DNA of 64,000 nt from UBA6168 sp039819485 (GCA_039819485.1 JBCBRY010000021.1:24868-88867), one strand, 5' to 3'. Shown: positions 35,183-43,529, counted from the first letter of the stretch. The notes: a model not told the origin generated them from the letters alone. Numbers and translations are program-made.

Positions 35183-35764
35183 CTTCAATGCTTTCACCAG
35201 ATCCGGTCTTGCGGCCATTAGAGAGGTGAGTTTTTTCATACAGTCAAACTTCTGCTTGCGGACGGTACCTGCGCTTTGGCTTGTTTCTTCCCCGATTTCT
35301 TTGAAAGAAAAACCGAGGGACCATAGGCTGAGCACTTTTTTACAGGTGTTGCCGAGTTGGTCGAGGACGGAATTTAGCAATTCTTTTTTTTCATTCAATA
35401 TCAAATGATGTTCTGGGCCTGGCGTCCCTTCGGGTGCCGGAGGCAGTTGGTTTTTAATTTCTTTTAATTTGACTTCTCTCGTAAATTTAGTGTACCACAA
35501 GTTTTTGCAGATGGAGGAGAGGTAGGTTTTGACCGAGCTGTTCTGGTGGAAACGGCCTGCCCGCACATTTACGATGAGGTGGCGCACCCCTTCCTGGAAC
35601 ACATCTTCGACATCTTCCCGACTGCCGCTTTTCGATTTAATGTATTGTCCGATGCCCTCCTGCCAGCCGCTTTTACGGAGCAGGTAGTGCATGGCCTGCT
35701 CCAGTTGCCGGCCCCCTTTGTGAATGGCCTTTAGCAGTGCTTTGTCGTCAAAACGGTCGGTCAT
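35177..35764 (-). CDS. ECF-type RNA polymerase sigma factor
   Basis: A 195-residue sigma-70 family protein. Region 2 is readable as SGSREDVEDVFQEGVRHLIVNVRAGRFHQNSSVKTYLSSICKNLWYTKFTRE, with the usual D-x-x-D-x-x-Q-x-x core and the W-Y-x-K-x-x-R end. Region 4 is LNSVLDQLGNTCKKVLSLWSLGFSFKEIGEETSQSAGTVRKQKFDCMKKL, a helix-turn-helix for the -35 element. The linker PPAPEGTPGPEHHL is longer than in minimal ECF factors. It is the first gene on the minus side of a divergent locus whose plus side encodes the CHAT protease unit, so it may control both sides. Confidence 0.92.
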   Translation of the reverse strand: MTDRFDDKALLKAIHKGGRQLEQAMHYLLRKSGWQEGIGQYIKSKSGSREDVEDVFQEGVRHLIVNVRAGRFHQNSSVKTYLSSICKNLWYTKFTREVKLKEIKNQLPPAPEGTPGPEHHLILNEKKELLNSVLDQLGNTCKKVLSLWSLGFSFKEIGEETSQSAGTVRKQKFDCMKKLTSLMAARPDLVKALKE

Positions 35765-35878
35765 ACTTTCAGTCTGTCGAACAATGGGTTTTGTTACGTT
35801 GGGGTGAAGATAATAAATGTGGGCGATGTAAAAGGGGCTGCCAGATATATGGATATGTTGCCACTTATTTCAATAAAA

Positions 35879-35919
35879 GACCACCTAACAAAGGAATTGC
35901 TGACTGGATTAGGCGGTCT
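35879..35919. repeat. inverted repeat in the divergent sigma/CHAT-unit promoter region
   Basis: AGACCACCTAA and, 19 bases on, TTAGGCGGTCT: 10 of 11 bases complementary. It lies between the sigma gene start and the exported Cys-rich protein gene. It could be an operator or an RNA hairpin in the leader of the plus-strand unit. Confidence 0.5.
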
Positions 35920-35989
35920 GGTGAAAAGAGGATAACTTACGATTTGAACGTTCCGAGACAAGGCTGCACTCAAACAACATTTGAAAACT

Positions 35990-37684
35990 ATGAAATTTCC
36001 ACAAAGACTAAAGTGCCTCGTTTTTTGCCTCGTTTTTTTTAGCCTTCAATTATTCGGACAATATCGTGATACTACCTTCACCGTCTCGGCCTCCACTTCC
36101 AACCCCACCACGTTCCACCTGCAAAACTTAGAGGCCTTTTCTTCCAATAGCCCTGACCGCCCCCCGGCCTACGGCATCTTTTGGATATTTGACAACGGCA
36201 ACTTTATGTACGTGCCGGATGAGTCCGATATTGTTTCCACGGCGTACGTTGAATACGATGACGCATGGCCTGCCGGGCGGTCATCCATCATCATGACAGT
36301 ATACTTGACCGAAAGATATTCCAATGACGATCCGCCGAAGCCGCCAATTGGAATCATTAAAGACGGAACCAGCAATAATGGAAAGGCCACGCCCGCAACG
36401 CCAGACCATAACACGGTGATTTTGGAAACGGTGCCGAAGGTGCCTTTTGACCGGCAAGTGGCCATGCGGGTCAACCATACGCCACGGGCCAATTTTGATA
36501 ATGTATTTGCGGTCTCTTATGCCAAGGATACTGTCAATGAACAGCAGCTGTGGTTTTTTTATGGTGCCAAACAACAGATCGACGACCCGGCAACACTGGT
36601 CAAAGTGGATAGCATTTTCACCTACAATGAATCCCATTATCCTTTTTATGCCAGGCAAAATCAAAATGCGGCGGCGGATACCATTTTTAAATTGGCAGGT
36701 GATCCAGGGTTAAAAGCAAACGCCATACAAACGATGTATACGAATTACGTGAAATACGGGGCTCCCATCGCCATACCGCTTGAGGCAATTGATGAACGTC
36801 GCATTTTCCATAGTTTTAAAACCAATCCGCTGAGCTTCAATTATGCGGACAGTCTTTTCAATTTCTTAGTGGTTGTGACGACTCCCGATGATTCTCGCAG
36901 AATGGACTTCGCACAGGTTTCGCATCCGCTCCAGGGTAGGGTGGATCAGATTTTCAAAGATTCCCAGTTCCCGATGATTGATGGCCAGTATGTGGTTGAC
37001 ATCAGGGACACTGCACTCCTGTTGGAAACCTCCCACGATCCCAACGGACTTCGACTGACTCAAACCTGCCACTGTACCCTTAACGATAAAAAATGCCAAC
37101 TGACCTTTGATCTTGAAATATGTAATGCTGGAAATGTGGCAGCCAAGGATGTTTCCGTGAAATTGCTGGAGTTGGAAAAGCTTGGCCTGACGTGTCCAAG
37201 GGTTTACCGGGTCGAAAAATTATTTGATAAAAGAAATACCTGTGATCTGGGTGGGGCTAATTTCCAATCGCCCAACGACCTGTTCAACGGAGCTGAGTAC
37301 CGCCTGCCCTGCCCCATTCCCGGCACGAAGGAAAAAGGGAAATATGCGCCCCAATGTGTAAAGGTGCATTTTTCGGCCAACGGCCCAAATAAATTGTGCG
37401 AAGGACGGGACGGTGGCTTAAAGGACATTGTTGCAGCCAATATAAAATTTAGCAGAAAAGCACCGGTAATTTCTGTGAAAAATGAAGATGCCCGTTCCTC
37501 TTTTGCACAAGCCAATAATAGTGACAGCTGCAAATGTGGCAGCACCAGTACTTGTGATTGTATTAAATTCTCTTTGAAGTGTTTTTTCCTGCATCGGCCT
37601 ATGACCTCGGCCGGAATTTTAATTGGACTGGCCGGCATTGGTTATTTGTTTTTTAGAAACCGGTCACGATTGCGGAGCAGATGA
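35990..37684 (+). CDS. exported Cys-rich protein with C-terminal membrane anchor
   Basis: About 564 residues from ATG 35990 (a TTG at 35981 would add three). Signal peptide MKFPQRLKCLVFCLVFFSLQLFG. The N-terminal two thirds are beta-rich and without a family I recognise. At about 360-490 lies a segment with about ten cysteines (TCHCTLNDKKCQLTFDLEIC ... TCPRVYRV ... TCDLGGANF ... PCPIPG ... QCVKVHF) and FDLEICNAGNVAAKDVSVKLLE, which resembles a CARDB/DUF11-type Ig-like domain. Near the end SCKCGSTSTCDCIKF is followed by a membrane helix (SAGILIGLAGIGYLFF) and RNRSRLRSR, a stop-transfer tail. Its stop overlaps the ATG of the CHAT gene (ATGA), so the two proteins are probably made together and may form a membrane complex. 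Confidence 0.75.
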   Translation: MKFPQRLKCLVFCLVFFSLQLFGQYRDTTFTVSASTSNPTTFHLQNLEAFSSNSPDRPPAYGIFWIFDNGNFMYVPDESDIVSTAYVEYDDAWPAGRSSIIMTVYLTERYSNDDPPKPPIGIIKDGTSNNGKATPATPDHNTVILETVPKVPFDRQVAMRVNHTPRANFDNVFAVSYAKDTVNEQQLWFFYGAKQQIDDPATLVKVDSIFTYNESHYPFYARQNQNAAADTIFKLAGDPGLKANAIQTMYTNYVKYGAPIAIPLEAIDERRIFHSFKTNPLSFNYADSLFNFLVVVTTPDDSRRMDFAQVSHPLQGRVDQIFKDSQFPMIDGQYVVDIRDTALLLETSHDPNGLRLTQTCHCTLNDKKCQLTFDLEICNAGNVAAKDVSVKLLELEKLGLTCPRVYRVEKLFDKRNTCDLGGANFQSPNDLFNGAEYRLPCPIPGTKEKGKYAPQCVKVHFSANGPNKLCEGRDGGLKDIVAANIKFSRKAPVISVKNEDARSSFAQANNSDSCKCGSTSTCDCIKFSLKCFFLHRPMTSAGILIGLAGIGYLFFRNRSRLRSR

Positions 37685-40593
37685 CAGTTTTATTTAAACA
37701 TAGAATTTTCTGGCTGGCGGGTGCCTTTTTTTTCTTGCAAATTATTGGTGCAAATGCCTTCCCGGATTCATTGCAGGCTGCTACTTACCGCGGCCAGTCA
37801 ATTGATCAGCTCTTGAATTCGAACGAAGATAGTGCACGTTATTTCAGGGAGAAAGCATTATTGATTTTTGAAAAGAACAAATCGCTGATTGCCTGTATTA
37901 ATTTTTATCGGCTGACGGCCTATCATTATCACACGGATTTAAATTCACCGGAAAAATCGCTGGGATTATATGAGGAATTTATTCACAAAAAATATTGGCC
38001 GCCATCAACGGAAAAAGAATGGGATGCCCTTGCATGGCTATATGTAGAAAAAGCCAATGTCCACAAAAAATATTTTGAGGATTTTGGACAGGCTGTGTTC
38101 TACTATAAAAAGGCGCTCAAAATAATAAAAGAACATACCACGGAAGAAAACAGCGTTGATGTGGCCCATTATTTTATGCTGCCATTGGCAAATATCTATA
38201 CGCGTTTTGGTGACTTTGATCAATCAATTTATTATTTAAAAAAAGTGGCCGGCACCGCTGAAAAAAATAAATTGTGGATAAGGGCGGCCAAAGCTTTTAA
38301 TGACCTCGGATTGGCATTTGCTGTGCAGGGCAACCACCATAAAGCAGATAGTGTTTTTCAAAAGGGAATAGCCGTTGGCCAGGGAAGCGAAGTCGCCTTA
38401 AATATGTTGCAGGCAAATTCAGCGATCAATAAATTGCAGAGTGGGAAATCGGATGAAGCATTGGAGTTGATACGGCTGGCAAAAAAAGGATTAGAAAATA
38501 TTCAAAGTGAAAACAAACGAAAAAACAGGGAGGCAGTCGTCCATGAAATGATGGCAAGAATTTACCACAAAAGAGAAAGATGGGACAAGGCGGAAGAATA
38601 TTTTGAAAAGGCCATTTATTCTTTTTATGAAATCTATCACAATCCGAATATAAGGGAGATTGCAAAATTACATGTCGACCATGCGGACCTTCAGTGTGAT
38701 ATGGGGAAATATGAACGGGCTCTTGAAAGCTGCCAGATTGCCCTCAGACGAATTCTTCCTGTGTTTGCACCAAAAAATAATTTTACAAATCCAACGGTCG
38801 ATTTATTATATGCTGAGAATACCATTGCAGAGGCACTCACACTAAAGGCCAATGTGCTGGAACAATTATACTTAAAAGCAAAAAATACCGATTATTTAAT
38901 TGCGGCGGTCGACTGTTATAAACTGATGCTGAACGTATGGAAAAAGTTGCGCGAGACCTACAGTTACGAATCTTCTCATTACATAGTACTCAATGAAAAC
39001 CGCCAGCATTTGGAAAAAGCCATTGAACTCTCTATTCATTTATGGCAGGAAAAAAAAGAAAAAAAATACCTGGAAGATGCATTTTATTTTTCCCAGCAAA
39101 CAAAAAACCTTTTTTTACTGGAAACTATCCGGGCCGCTGAAAATTCAATAGATATAAATGTTCCTGATAGTTTGTTGTCCCTGCAATATGATTTAAATAC
39201 GAAGCTTATCTGGTTAGAAAAAAAGCTTTTGCTTGAAAAAAATAACACGGAAAAAAGCAATGATGAAAAATTAAGGTCATTTGAAGAAGGTATATTTGAA
39301 ACGAAGGAATTATTGTCAAAGTTGAGGTTAGAAATAGCTGAGAGCTGTCCAAAATGTGCAGGCCGGCCAGAGGAGCAGGCGGCTGTCAGTGTCGAAAGAA
39401 TTCAAAATGAGTTGTCAAACAAAGCCGTGATGTTAGATTATTTTGTCGGGGATAAAAATATCTATGTCCTTAAAATTGTGAAGGACGGAATTGAGATAAA
39501 AAAAATAAAAAAAGATTTTCCATTGGAAAAATGGGTGGCCGAAATGCGGGACGGCATCATTGACTGGAAATATGGTCCGGCTAAAAATGATGAACAAAAC
39601 TTAAAGAAATATATTGCTGCTGCCGGAAATCTTTACCAGGTTTTGATCGCATCTCTGGGAGAATTGCCGGGATCTTTAATCATTGTGCCAGATGGAGTGC
39701 TCGGCTATATCCCGTTTGATGCCCTTTTATTGAGTGCACCTGCGGTTATTTATGATTATAGTGATTATGATTATTTAATTGGAGAAAAAACAATCAGCTA
39801 TATTTATTCCGCAGCACTTTGGATGAAAATGAAAAAAAGGCCAACTGTTAAAAATACTTTCTTGGGCATGGCGCCGAAATTTGGGAATAAAACGGACAAA
39901 CTTACTGGCAGCAGGGGAGGATTGGGTTATTTAAAAAACAATATTTACGAAGTCAGCGAATTGAGCAGCTTAATGGGGGGGCAGGAAAAAATAAATGAAA
40001 AGGCCACCAGAGAATATTTTTTAAATACCGCTCCTGATTTTGGCATTATTCATCTGGCTACCCATGCCCAGGCAGATGACCGGGAAAGCAAACTTTCTTA
40101 TATCGCATTTTCGGGGGCTGAGCAGGAAGGTACGGCTGGCAAAATCTATTTGTTAGACTTGTTTAATTTACAACTCCCGGTCAATATGGTGGTGCTAAGT
40201 GCATGTGAAACAGGTATTGGGAAACTGCAAAAAGGAGAAGGCATCATCAGCCTGGCGAGAGGTTTCACCGATGCGGGGGCCAAAAGTATTGTTACCACTT
40301 TATGGGAGGTAAATGATGAATCGGCCAAGAACCTGATGCCCGATTTTTACCGACAATTAAATATTGGAAAATCAAAAGCTGAGGCATTGCAAATCGCCAA
40401 ACAACAATTTTATGAAAACAACCGCGATGCACACCCATTTTACTGGGCGTCATTTATTGCCGTCGGGGATATGTCACCTTTGGAATTTGAAAATGGAATG
40501 GTTTGGTACTGGGGGCTCGCCGGGCTGGCTTTAATTATTGGAATAATAGTAGTATTTAAACGCATGACGTTCCCTCGCCGCTATCCTTCTTGA
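37681..40593 (+). CDS. exported TPR-CHAT protease with C-terminal membrane anchor
   Basis: A 970-residue protein. It has an N-terminal signal peptide (FWLAGAFFFLQIIGANAFPD), then TPR units over about residues 60-480 (VFYYKKALKIIKE, AKAFNDLGLAFAVQGNHHKADSVFQKGI, RWDKAEEYFEKAIYSF, YERALESCQIALRRIL). A helical linker is followed by a CHAT (caspase HetF-associated) domain with LIIVPDGVLGYIPFDALLL, catalytic His in HLATHAQ (about 795), catalytic Cys in VVLSACETG (about 842) and GIISLARGFTDAGAKSIVTTLWEVND. The end has a membrane helix (YWGLAGLALIIGIIVVF) and a basic tail. The signal peptide plus tail anchor place TPR and CHAT parts outside the cytoplasm, unlike most CHAT proteins in defence systems. 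It is coupled to the upstream gene and followed by a small peptide gene. Confidence 0.93.
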   Translation: MTVLFKHRIFWLAGAFFFLQIIGANAFPDSLQAATYRGQSIDQLLNSNEDSARYFREKALLIFEKNKSLIACINFYRLTAYHYHTDLNSPEKSLGLYEEFIHKKYWPPSTEKEWDALAWLYVEKANVHKKYFEDFGQAVFYYKKALKIIKEHTTEENSVDVAHYFMLPLANIYTRFGDFDQSIYYLKKVAGTAEKNKLWIRAAKAFNDLGLAFAVQGNHHKADSVFQKGIAVGQGSEVALNMLQANSAINKLQSGKSDEALELIRLAKKGLENIQSENKRKNREAVVHEMMARIYHKRERWDKAEEYFEKAIYSFYEIYHNPNIREIAKLHVDHADLQCDMGKYERALESCQIALRRILPVFAPKNNFTNPTVDLLYAENTIAEALTLKANVLEQLYLKAKNTDYLIAAVDCYKLMLNVWKKLRETYSYESSHYIVLNENRQHLEKAIELSIHLWQEKKEKKYLEDAFYFSQQTKNLFLLETIRAAENSIDINVPDSLLSLQYDLNTKLIWLEKKLLLEKNNTEKSNDEKLRSFEEGIFETKELLSKLRLEIAESCPKCAGRPEEQAAVSVERIQNELSNKAVMLDYFVGDKNIYVLKIVKDGIEIKKIKKDFPLEKWVAEMRDGIIDWKYGPAKNDEQNLKKYIAAAGNLYQVLIASLGELPGSLIIVPDGVLGYIPFDALLLSAPAVIYDYSDYDYLIGEKTISYIYSAALWMKMKKRPTVKNTFLGMAPKFGNKTDKLTGSRGGLGYLKNNIYEVSELSSLMGGQEKINEKATREYFLNTAPDFGIIHLATHAQADDRESKLSYIAFSGAEQEGTAGKIYLLDLFNLQLPVNMVVLSACETGIGKLQKGEGIISLARGFTDAGAKSIVTTLWEVNDESAKNLMPDFYRQLNIGKSKAEALQIAKQQFYENNRDAHPFYWASFIAVGDMSPLEFENGMVWYWGLAGLALIIGIIVVFKRMTFPRRYPS

Positions 40594-40639
40594 ATTACGA
40601 TTAAAAGATTAACGGTCTCTGATTTTAGATTTATTTTCC

Positions 40640-40740
40640 AAAAACCAAATTGAGCGAAGCGAAATCCCGCACCGCAGGTCGGTAAACCAGAAACCAGAAA
40701 CCAGAAACCAAAAACCAAAAACCAAAAACCAAAAAAAAAA
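40640..40740 (+). repeat. palindromic element between AACCAAA heptamer arrays
   Basis: CCAAAAACCAAA, then the element (40649-40688: TTGAGCGAAGCGAAATCCCG, CACC, loop GCA, GGTCGGTAAACC), then AAACCAG three times and AAACCAA four times with an A-rich end. The right arm has one change (CGGTA for CGGGA). It lies just downstream of the CHAT gene. Confidence 0.9.
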
Positions 40741-40932
40741 CCTCTCCCCGTAACGCTTCCTTTCCCTCGATAGACTATACCTCGAATTCACCCAAAAAGC
40801 CATGAACTCCGAACTGTGGGCGGGCCCGCTCACGGTCGTCTTCGAGCTATAATTTTTTCAATTAAACCCTGGTTGCCGTCAGGCGACATGGCCATGTTAT
40901 GCCCACACGGCAGCCCCAAAACTATTTGTGTT

Positions 40933-41058
40933 ATGAAAAAGAATGAAAAGTCTTTGCAGGAATTTTTACCGCAATTAATTAATGTGAAACAACAAAAGCA
41001 GGTGAAAGGTGGAGAGGAGTCCGATATTATTGGGAATGACGATATTATACAGGGCTGA
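40933..41058 (+). CDS. 41-residue peptide with KGG motif, candidate precursor peptide
   Basis: The peptide begins MKKNEKSLQEFLPQLINVKQ, continues QKQVKGG and ends with a 14-residue acidic tail EESDIIGNDDIIQG. A basic/amphipathic leader ending in GG and a short distinct tail is the layout of double-glycine leader peptides in Bacteroidota (natural-product or bacteriocin-like precursors cut by C39-type proteases). The reading is supported by its own rho-independent terminator 10 bases after the stop. It follows the CHAT gene on the same strand after 339 bases that include the array-palindrome-array repeat. The frame is open further upstream (from 40816), but only the ATG at 40933 starts a sensible peptide. 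Function unknown; a substrate of one of the nearby proteases is a hypothesis. Confidence 0.6.
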   Translation: MKKNEKSLQEFLPQLINVKQQKQVKGGEESDIIGNDDIIQG

Positions 41059-41068
41059 ACCGATAAAG

Positions 41069-41105
41069 GCCGATAACCCGGTAGGGTCATCGGCTTTTTA
41101 TTTCA
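41069..41105 (+). terminator. rho-independent terminator after the small peptide gene
   Basis: GCCGATAACCC, loop GGTA, GGGTCATCGGC, then TTTTTATTTC. One mismatch in an 11-bp stem. It may also serve, in reverse, the convergent gene ending at 41087. Confidence 0.8.
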
Positions 41106-42541
41106 TTTATTTTTTCTAAAATCCATCGTCTGTTGATGGTCGTTTTTTCTTCAGTGATTCGATTTAAACTTTTTTTATCAGCATATTTATGGTTTGAGTG
41201 GCTATAGGTGTGTATCGCTAATTTGGTCACGAACTTGCAGAAATTATTATAAGCTAAAATTCTTTGTTCGGAGAGTAAATGTTTTCTTTTTAAATATTTT
41301 TCAAATGCCTCAATTTTAGAAATCAATAAATCGAAATAACTTTCATCTCTGATGTATAGTTCAAAAAAGCACCGAATGGTCAGCGGTGCCACTCTGAGCT
41401 TATAGTAAAATCCGGTGTTGGCAATGCGGCGCAAGTAACTTGTGGCCTTGACAAAATTTCCCTGGTTGAACGCTAAACTGGCATTGGCAAATGCTTTTGC
41501 ATCGTCCCGGAGTATGGGGGAAAGAAACAGGGCATAATCGTCGATGAAATTCTTTGTCCAGACAAAGTCTTTACAGGCGGCACCGGTGACGGCAATATTG
41601 ATGAAGGTATTCTCATGGATCTCATTCCCGTAAAAGAACAGCTTTTTGGAAAGCCCAAATTTGTACATGTCCAATAATTCGGATAAATACCCGGCGTGCC
41701 CTTTGAGGTATTCTTTGTTGATATAGTTTTGCAGTTTTTGAAAAACTAATTTCTGGTCGAATTGGTCGAGTATTTCATAAGAATTAAAATAGTTTTTTTT
41801 TAGTTCAGAGAAATATGGATGGTTGCCCTTTTTTTGCTCCAGCAGGTTTATAAGCCCCCTGTTGAGAATGATCGAAGGAGGTATTTTTAAATTATTATCC
41901 TGCAGCCATTTTTTGATATTTAATAAATGTGTTTTTCCGGTTTGCCCGGCCAGCCGGGAGTCCCGGTCTCTTTTTTCCACTTCGATCCGGGTACTGGCCA
42001 CAGCATAAAACAAGTGCAGGTGTTCATCTGCCTGTTCCAGATAGGTGGCAGAAATTTTTGACCCTGCCTTGCCCGGAAAAAAATACAACTGATAATAAGC
42101 CAGGAAATTTCTATAAAAATAATCCATGTCTTTAACGGTATCTGTTGCTTTTTTCTCCAACTCCGCCAGACGGGTTTTTTCAAATTTTTGGTAATTGTCT
42201 TTTTGCCCAAAATGACGGGCCTGTAATTCCATTTGCAACAATTCATCTTCCACCAGTTGCTTGTGGGCCAGAAACCGCATGGCCGCTTTGTGCAGGTCGG
42301 CCATAGTTGCCCGCAGTAATTTGTCGTCATACTTTGCTTTTTCTGAAAAGAGCGCAGCGAACACTGTCGGTTTTTCCAATTGCTTGTGGTCAAAACGGGG
42401 GTGGTGCTTTTTTAAATAGCCATAAAAAGGGATCAGCCGCTTGTTGGAATTCAGGTAAGGCGAATGCAGGAATTTCCCAAACGCCTTCCATTCTGCCGCC
42501 GTCAACGTCCGAAAAAGGGTTAGTAATTTCGATTTATACAT
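41087..42541 (-). CDS. helical repeat protein of unknown function
   Basis: A 484-residue, almost wholly helical protein without signal peptide or membrane segment, rich in Lys, Tyr and Phe. It begins MYKSKLLTLFRTLTAAEWKA (KAFGKFLHSPYLNSNKRLI follows), a start I associate with a conserved Bacteroidota hypothetical family often found next to LytTR regulators; this is from memory and not certain. TPR-like pairs are visible near AFANASLAFNQGNFVKATSYLRRI. It is divergent from the LytTR gene, with a heptamer array in the shared promoter region. Confidence 0.7.
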   Translation of the reverse strand: MYKSKLLTLFRTLTAAEWKAFGKFLHSPYLNSNKRLIPFYGYLKKHHPRFDHKQLEKPTVFAALFSEKAKYDDKLLRATMADLHKAAMRFLAHKQLVEDELLQMELQARHFGQKDNYQKFEKTRLAELEKKATDTVKDMDYFYRNFLAYYQLYFFPGKAGSKISATYLEQADEHLHLFYAVASTRIEVEKRDRDSRLAGQTGKTHLLNIKKWLQDNNLKIPPSIILNRGLINLLEQKKGNHPYFSELKKNYFNSYEILDQFDQKLVFQKLQNYINKEYLKGHAGYLSELLDMYKFGLSKKLFFYGNEIHENTFINIAVTGAACKDFVWTKNFIDDYALFLSPILRDDAKAFANASLAFNQGNFVKATSYLRRIANTGFYYKLRVAPLTIRCFFELYIRDESYFDLLISKIEAFEKYLKRKHLLSEQRILAYNNFCKFVTKLAIHTYSHSNHKYADKKSLNRITEEKTTINRRWILEKINEIKSR

Positions 42542-42561
42542 GTCAGAAAATTCTGCAAAAT

Positions 42562-42650
42562 ATTTATGATTTATGGTTTGTAATTCATGATTTACAATTG
42601 ATATTCAGATTTATATACATAAATAAATAATAATTTATAAATCATAAATT
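42562..42650. repeat. heptamer array (ATTTATG)n with inverted partner
   Basis: ATTTATG, ATTTATG, GTTTGTA, ATTCATG, ATTTACA, ATTGATA and further degenerate units, then the inverted words ATAATTTATAAATCATAAAT near 42628-42647. It fills the divergent promoter region. Confidence 0.75.
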
Positions 42651-42733
42651 GAAAAAATATTTCTGCAAAATAGAAAAAATGTCTTTGGTGGCCATACCAG
42701 TTGTACACTATTTTTAACCGCAATAAAAGATCA

Positions 42734-43075
42734 ATGAATTCAATGCCGCTAAAATGGATTGCCCTGCCACAGAACGGGGGCTATCAACTGTCGGACGTGC
42801 GCAATGTACTCTACTGCGAGTCGGATGGCAACTACTCCAAAGTATACCTGAAGGGTGGTGGGCGCCACGTGGCCTGCCGCAAACTCAAAGACATCGAGGC
42901 ATTGTTGCCAACAGAATATTTTGTGCGCATCCACCACTGTTACCTGGTCAATTTGATGCATGTCAAAAAATACCACAAAGGCGATGGCGGGCAAGTCGAA
43001 CTGACGAATGGATTGCGGTTGGACGTATCGAGACGCAAGAAGGCGGATTTTATGGCAAGGTTGATCGTGGTGTAA
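42734..43075 (+). CDS. stand-alone LytTR DNA-binding protein
   Basis: A 113-residue protein made of a single LytTR domain: YQLSDVRNVLYCESDGNYSKVYLKGGGRHVACRKLKDIEALLP, then YFVRIHHCYLVNLMHVKKYHKGDGGQVELTNGLRLDVSRRKK. The core motifs (I-x-Y-x-E-S-x-G-N-Y, F-x-R-x-H-x-x-Y-L-V-N, L-x-V-S-R-x-x) are intact. There is no receiver domain, so its signal input is unknown. The ATG at 42734 gives MNSMPLKW; a TTG at 42701 would add eleven residues. It is divergent from the helical protein gene and upstream of the giant surface-protein gene, separated by about 490 bases. Confidence 0.92.
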   Translation: MNSMPLKWIALPQNGGYQLSDVRNVLYCESDGNYSKVYLKGGGRHVACRKLKDIEALLPTEYFVRIHHCYLVNLMHVKKYHKGDGGQVELTNGLRLDVSRRKKADFMARLIVV

Positions 43076-43529
43076 TTTTTTGAAAATCCAAAACTTGTTA
43101 TTTCCAAAACCTGACAGCTATAATTCCTGCCACTTATAACAAAATAAAGCCAGTTGTAAAAAACAGAAAAATAGAGTAGTGGTAGTTCCTATTTTGCTGT
43201 GGATTCGTGCATTTGAAAATTAACACTTAATCCCAAATAATCCGTAAAACTGCTGGCTAAATTGTTTTTCAAAAAATGCCAAAAAAAATTAAAGACACTT
43301 TTTTTAGTTGAATTTAAAAACGGTTTGCGGGAGCGTTAAAAACAAGCCAGGTTTTTCAAAAATAAAATTAATACCTGGCCCAAAAGTTTGACCCCAAAAA
43401 ATCCAGTTTTTCATTCCTGATTTCCCGCAATCACTCATAAAAATAGAATTCGTTGGTTGCCTGAGGGTGTGTTGACACCCGGTCGGGCTGGCCGACTTTT
43501 ATTGTAACCCGGACGGTAAATAAAAACAT
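43076..43529. other. non-coding leader region of the giant surface-protein gene
   Basis: About 450 bases without a convincing gene. It contains a wide inverted pair GCCAGGT/ACCTGGC (43348-43380 region) and a small hairpin GGGTGT-GTTG-ACACCC near 43466-43481, next to GTCGG/CCGAC words. These may be RNA structures of the leader. Confidence 0.45.

Noticed and set aside
37681..40593. Type III-E CRISPR (Craspase) locus because of the TPR-CHAT protein
   Set aside because: No Cas7-11, Csx30-like protein or array is seen, and this CHAT protein is exported.
40609..40833. Minus-strand frame reading through the AACCAAA array, with FMAFWVNSRYSLSRERKRYGE-like start
   Set aside because: Most of it is repeat-encoded and there is no good start. 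The first 35 residues could be a gene fragment, but I recognise no family.
6838..42650. CRISPR array as explanation for the short tandem repeats
   Set aside because: Units are 7-8 bases with no unique spacers, and no cas gene is present.
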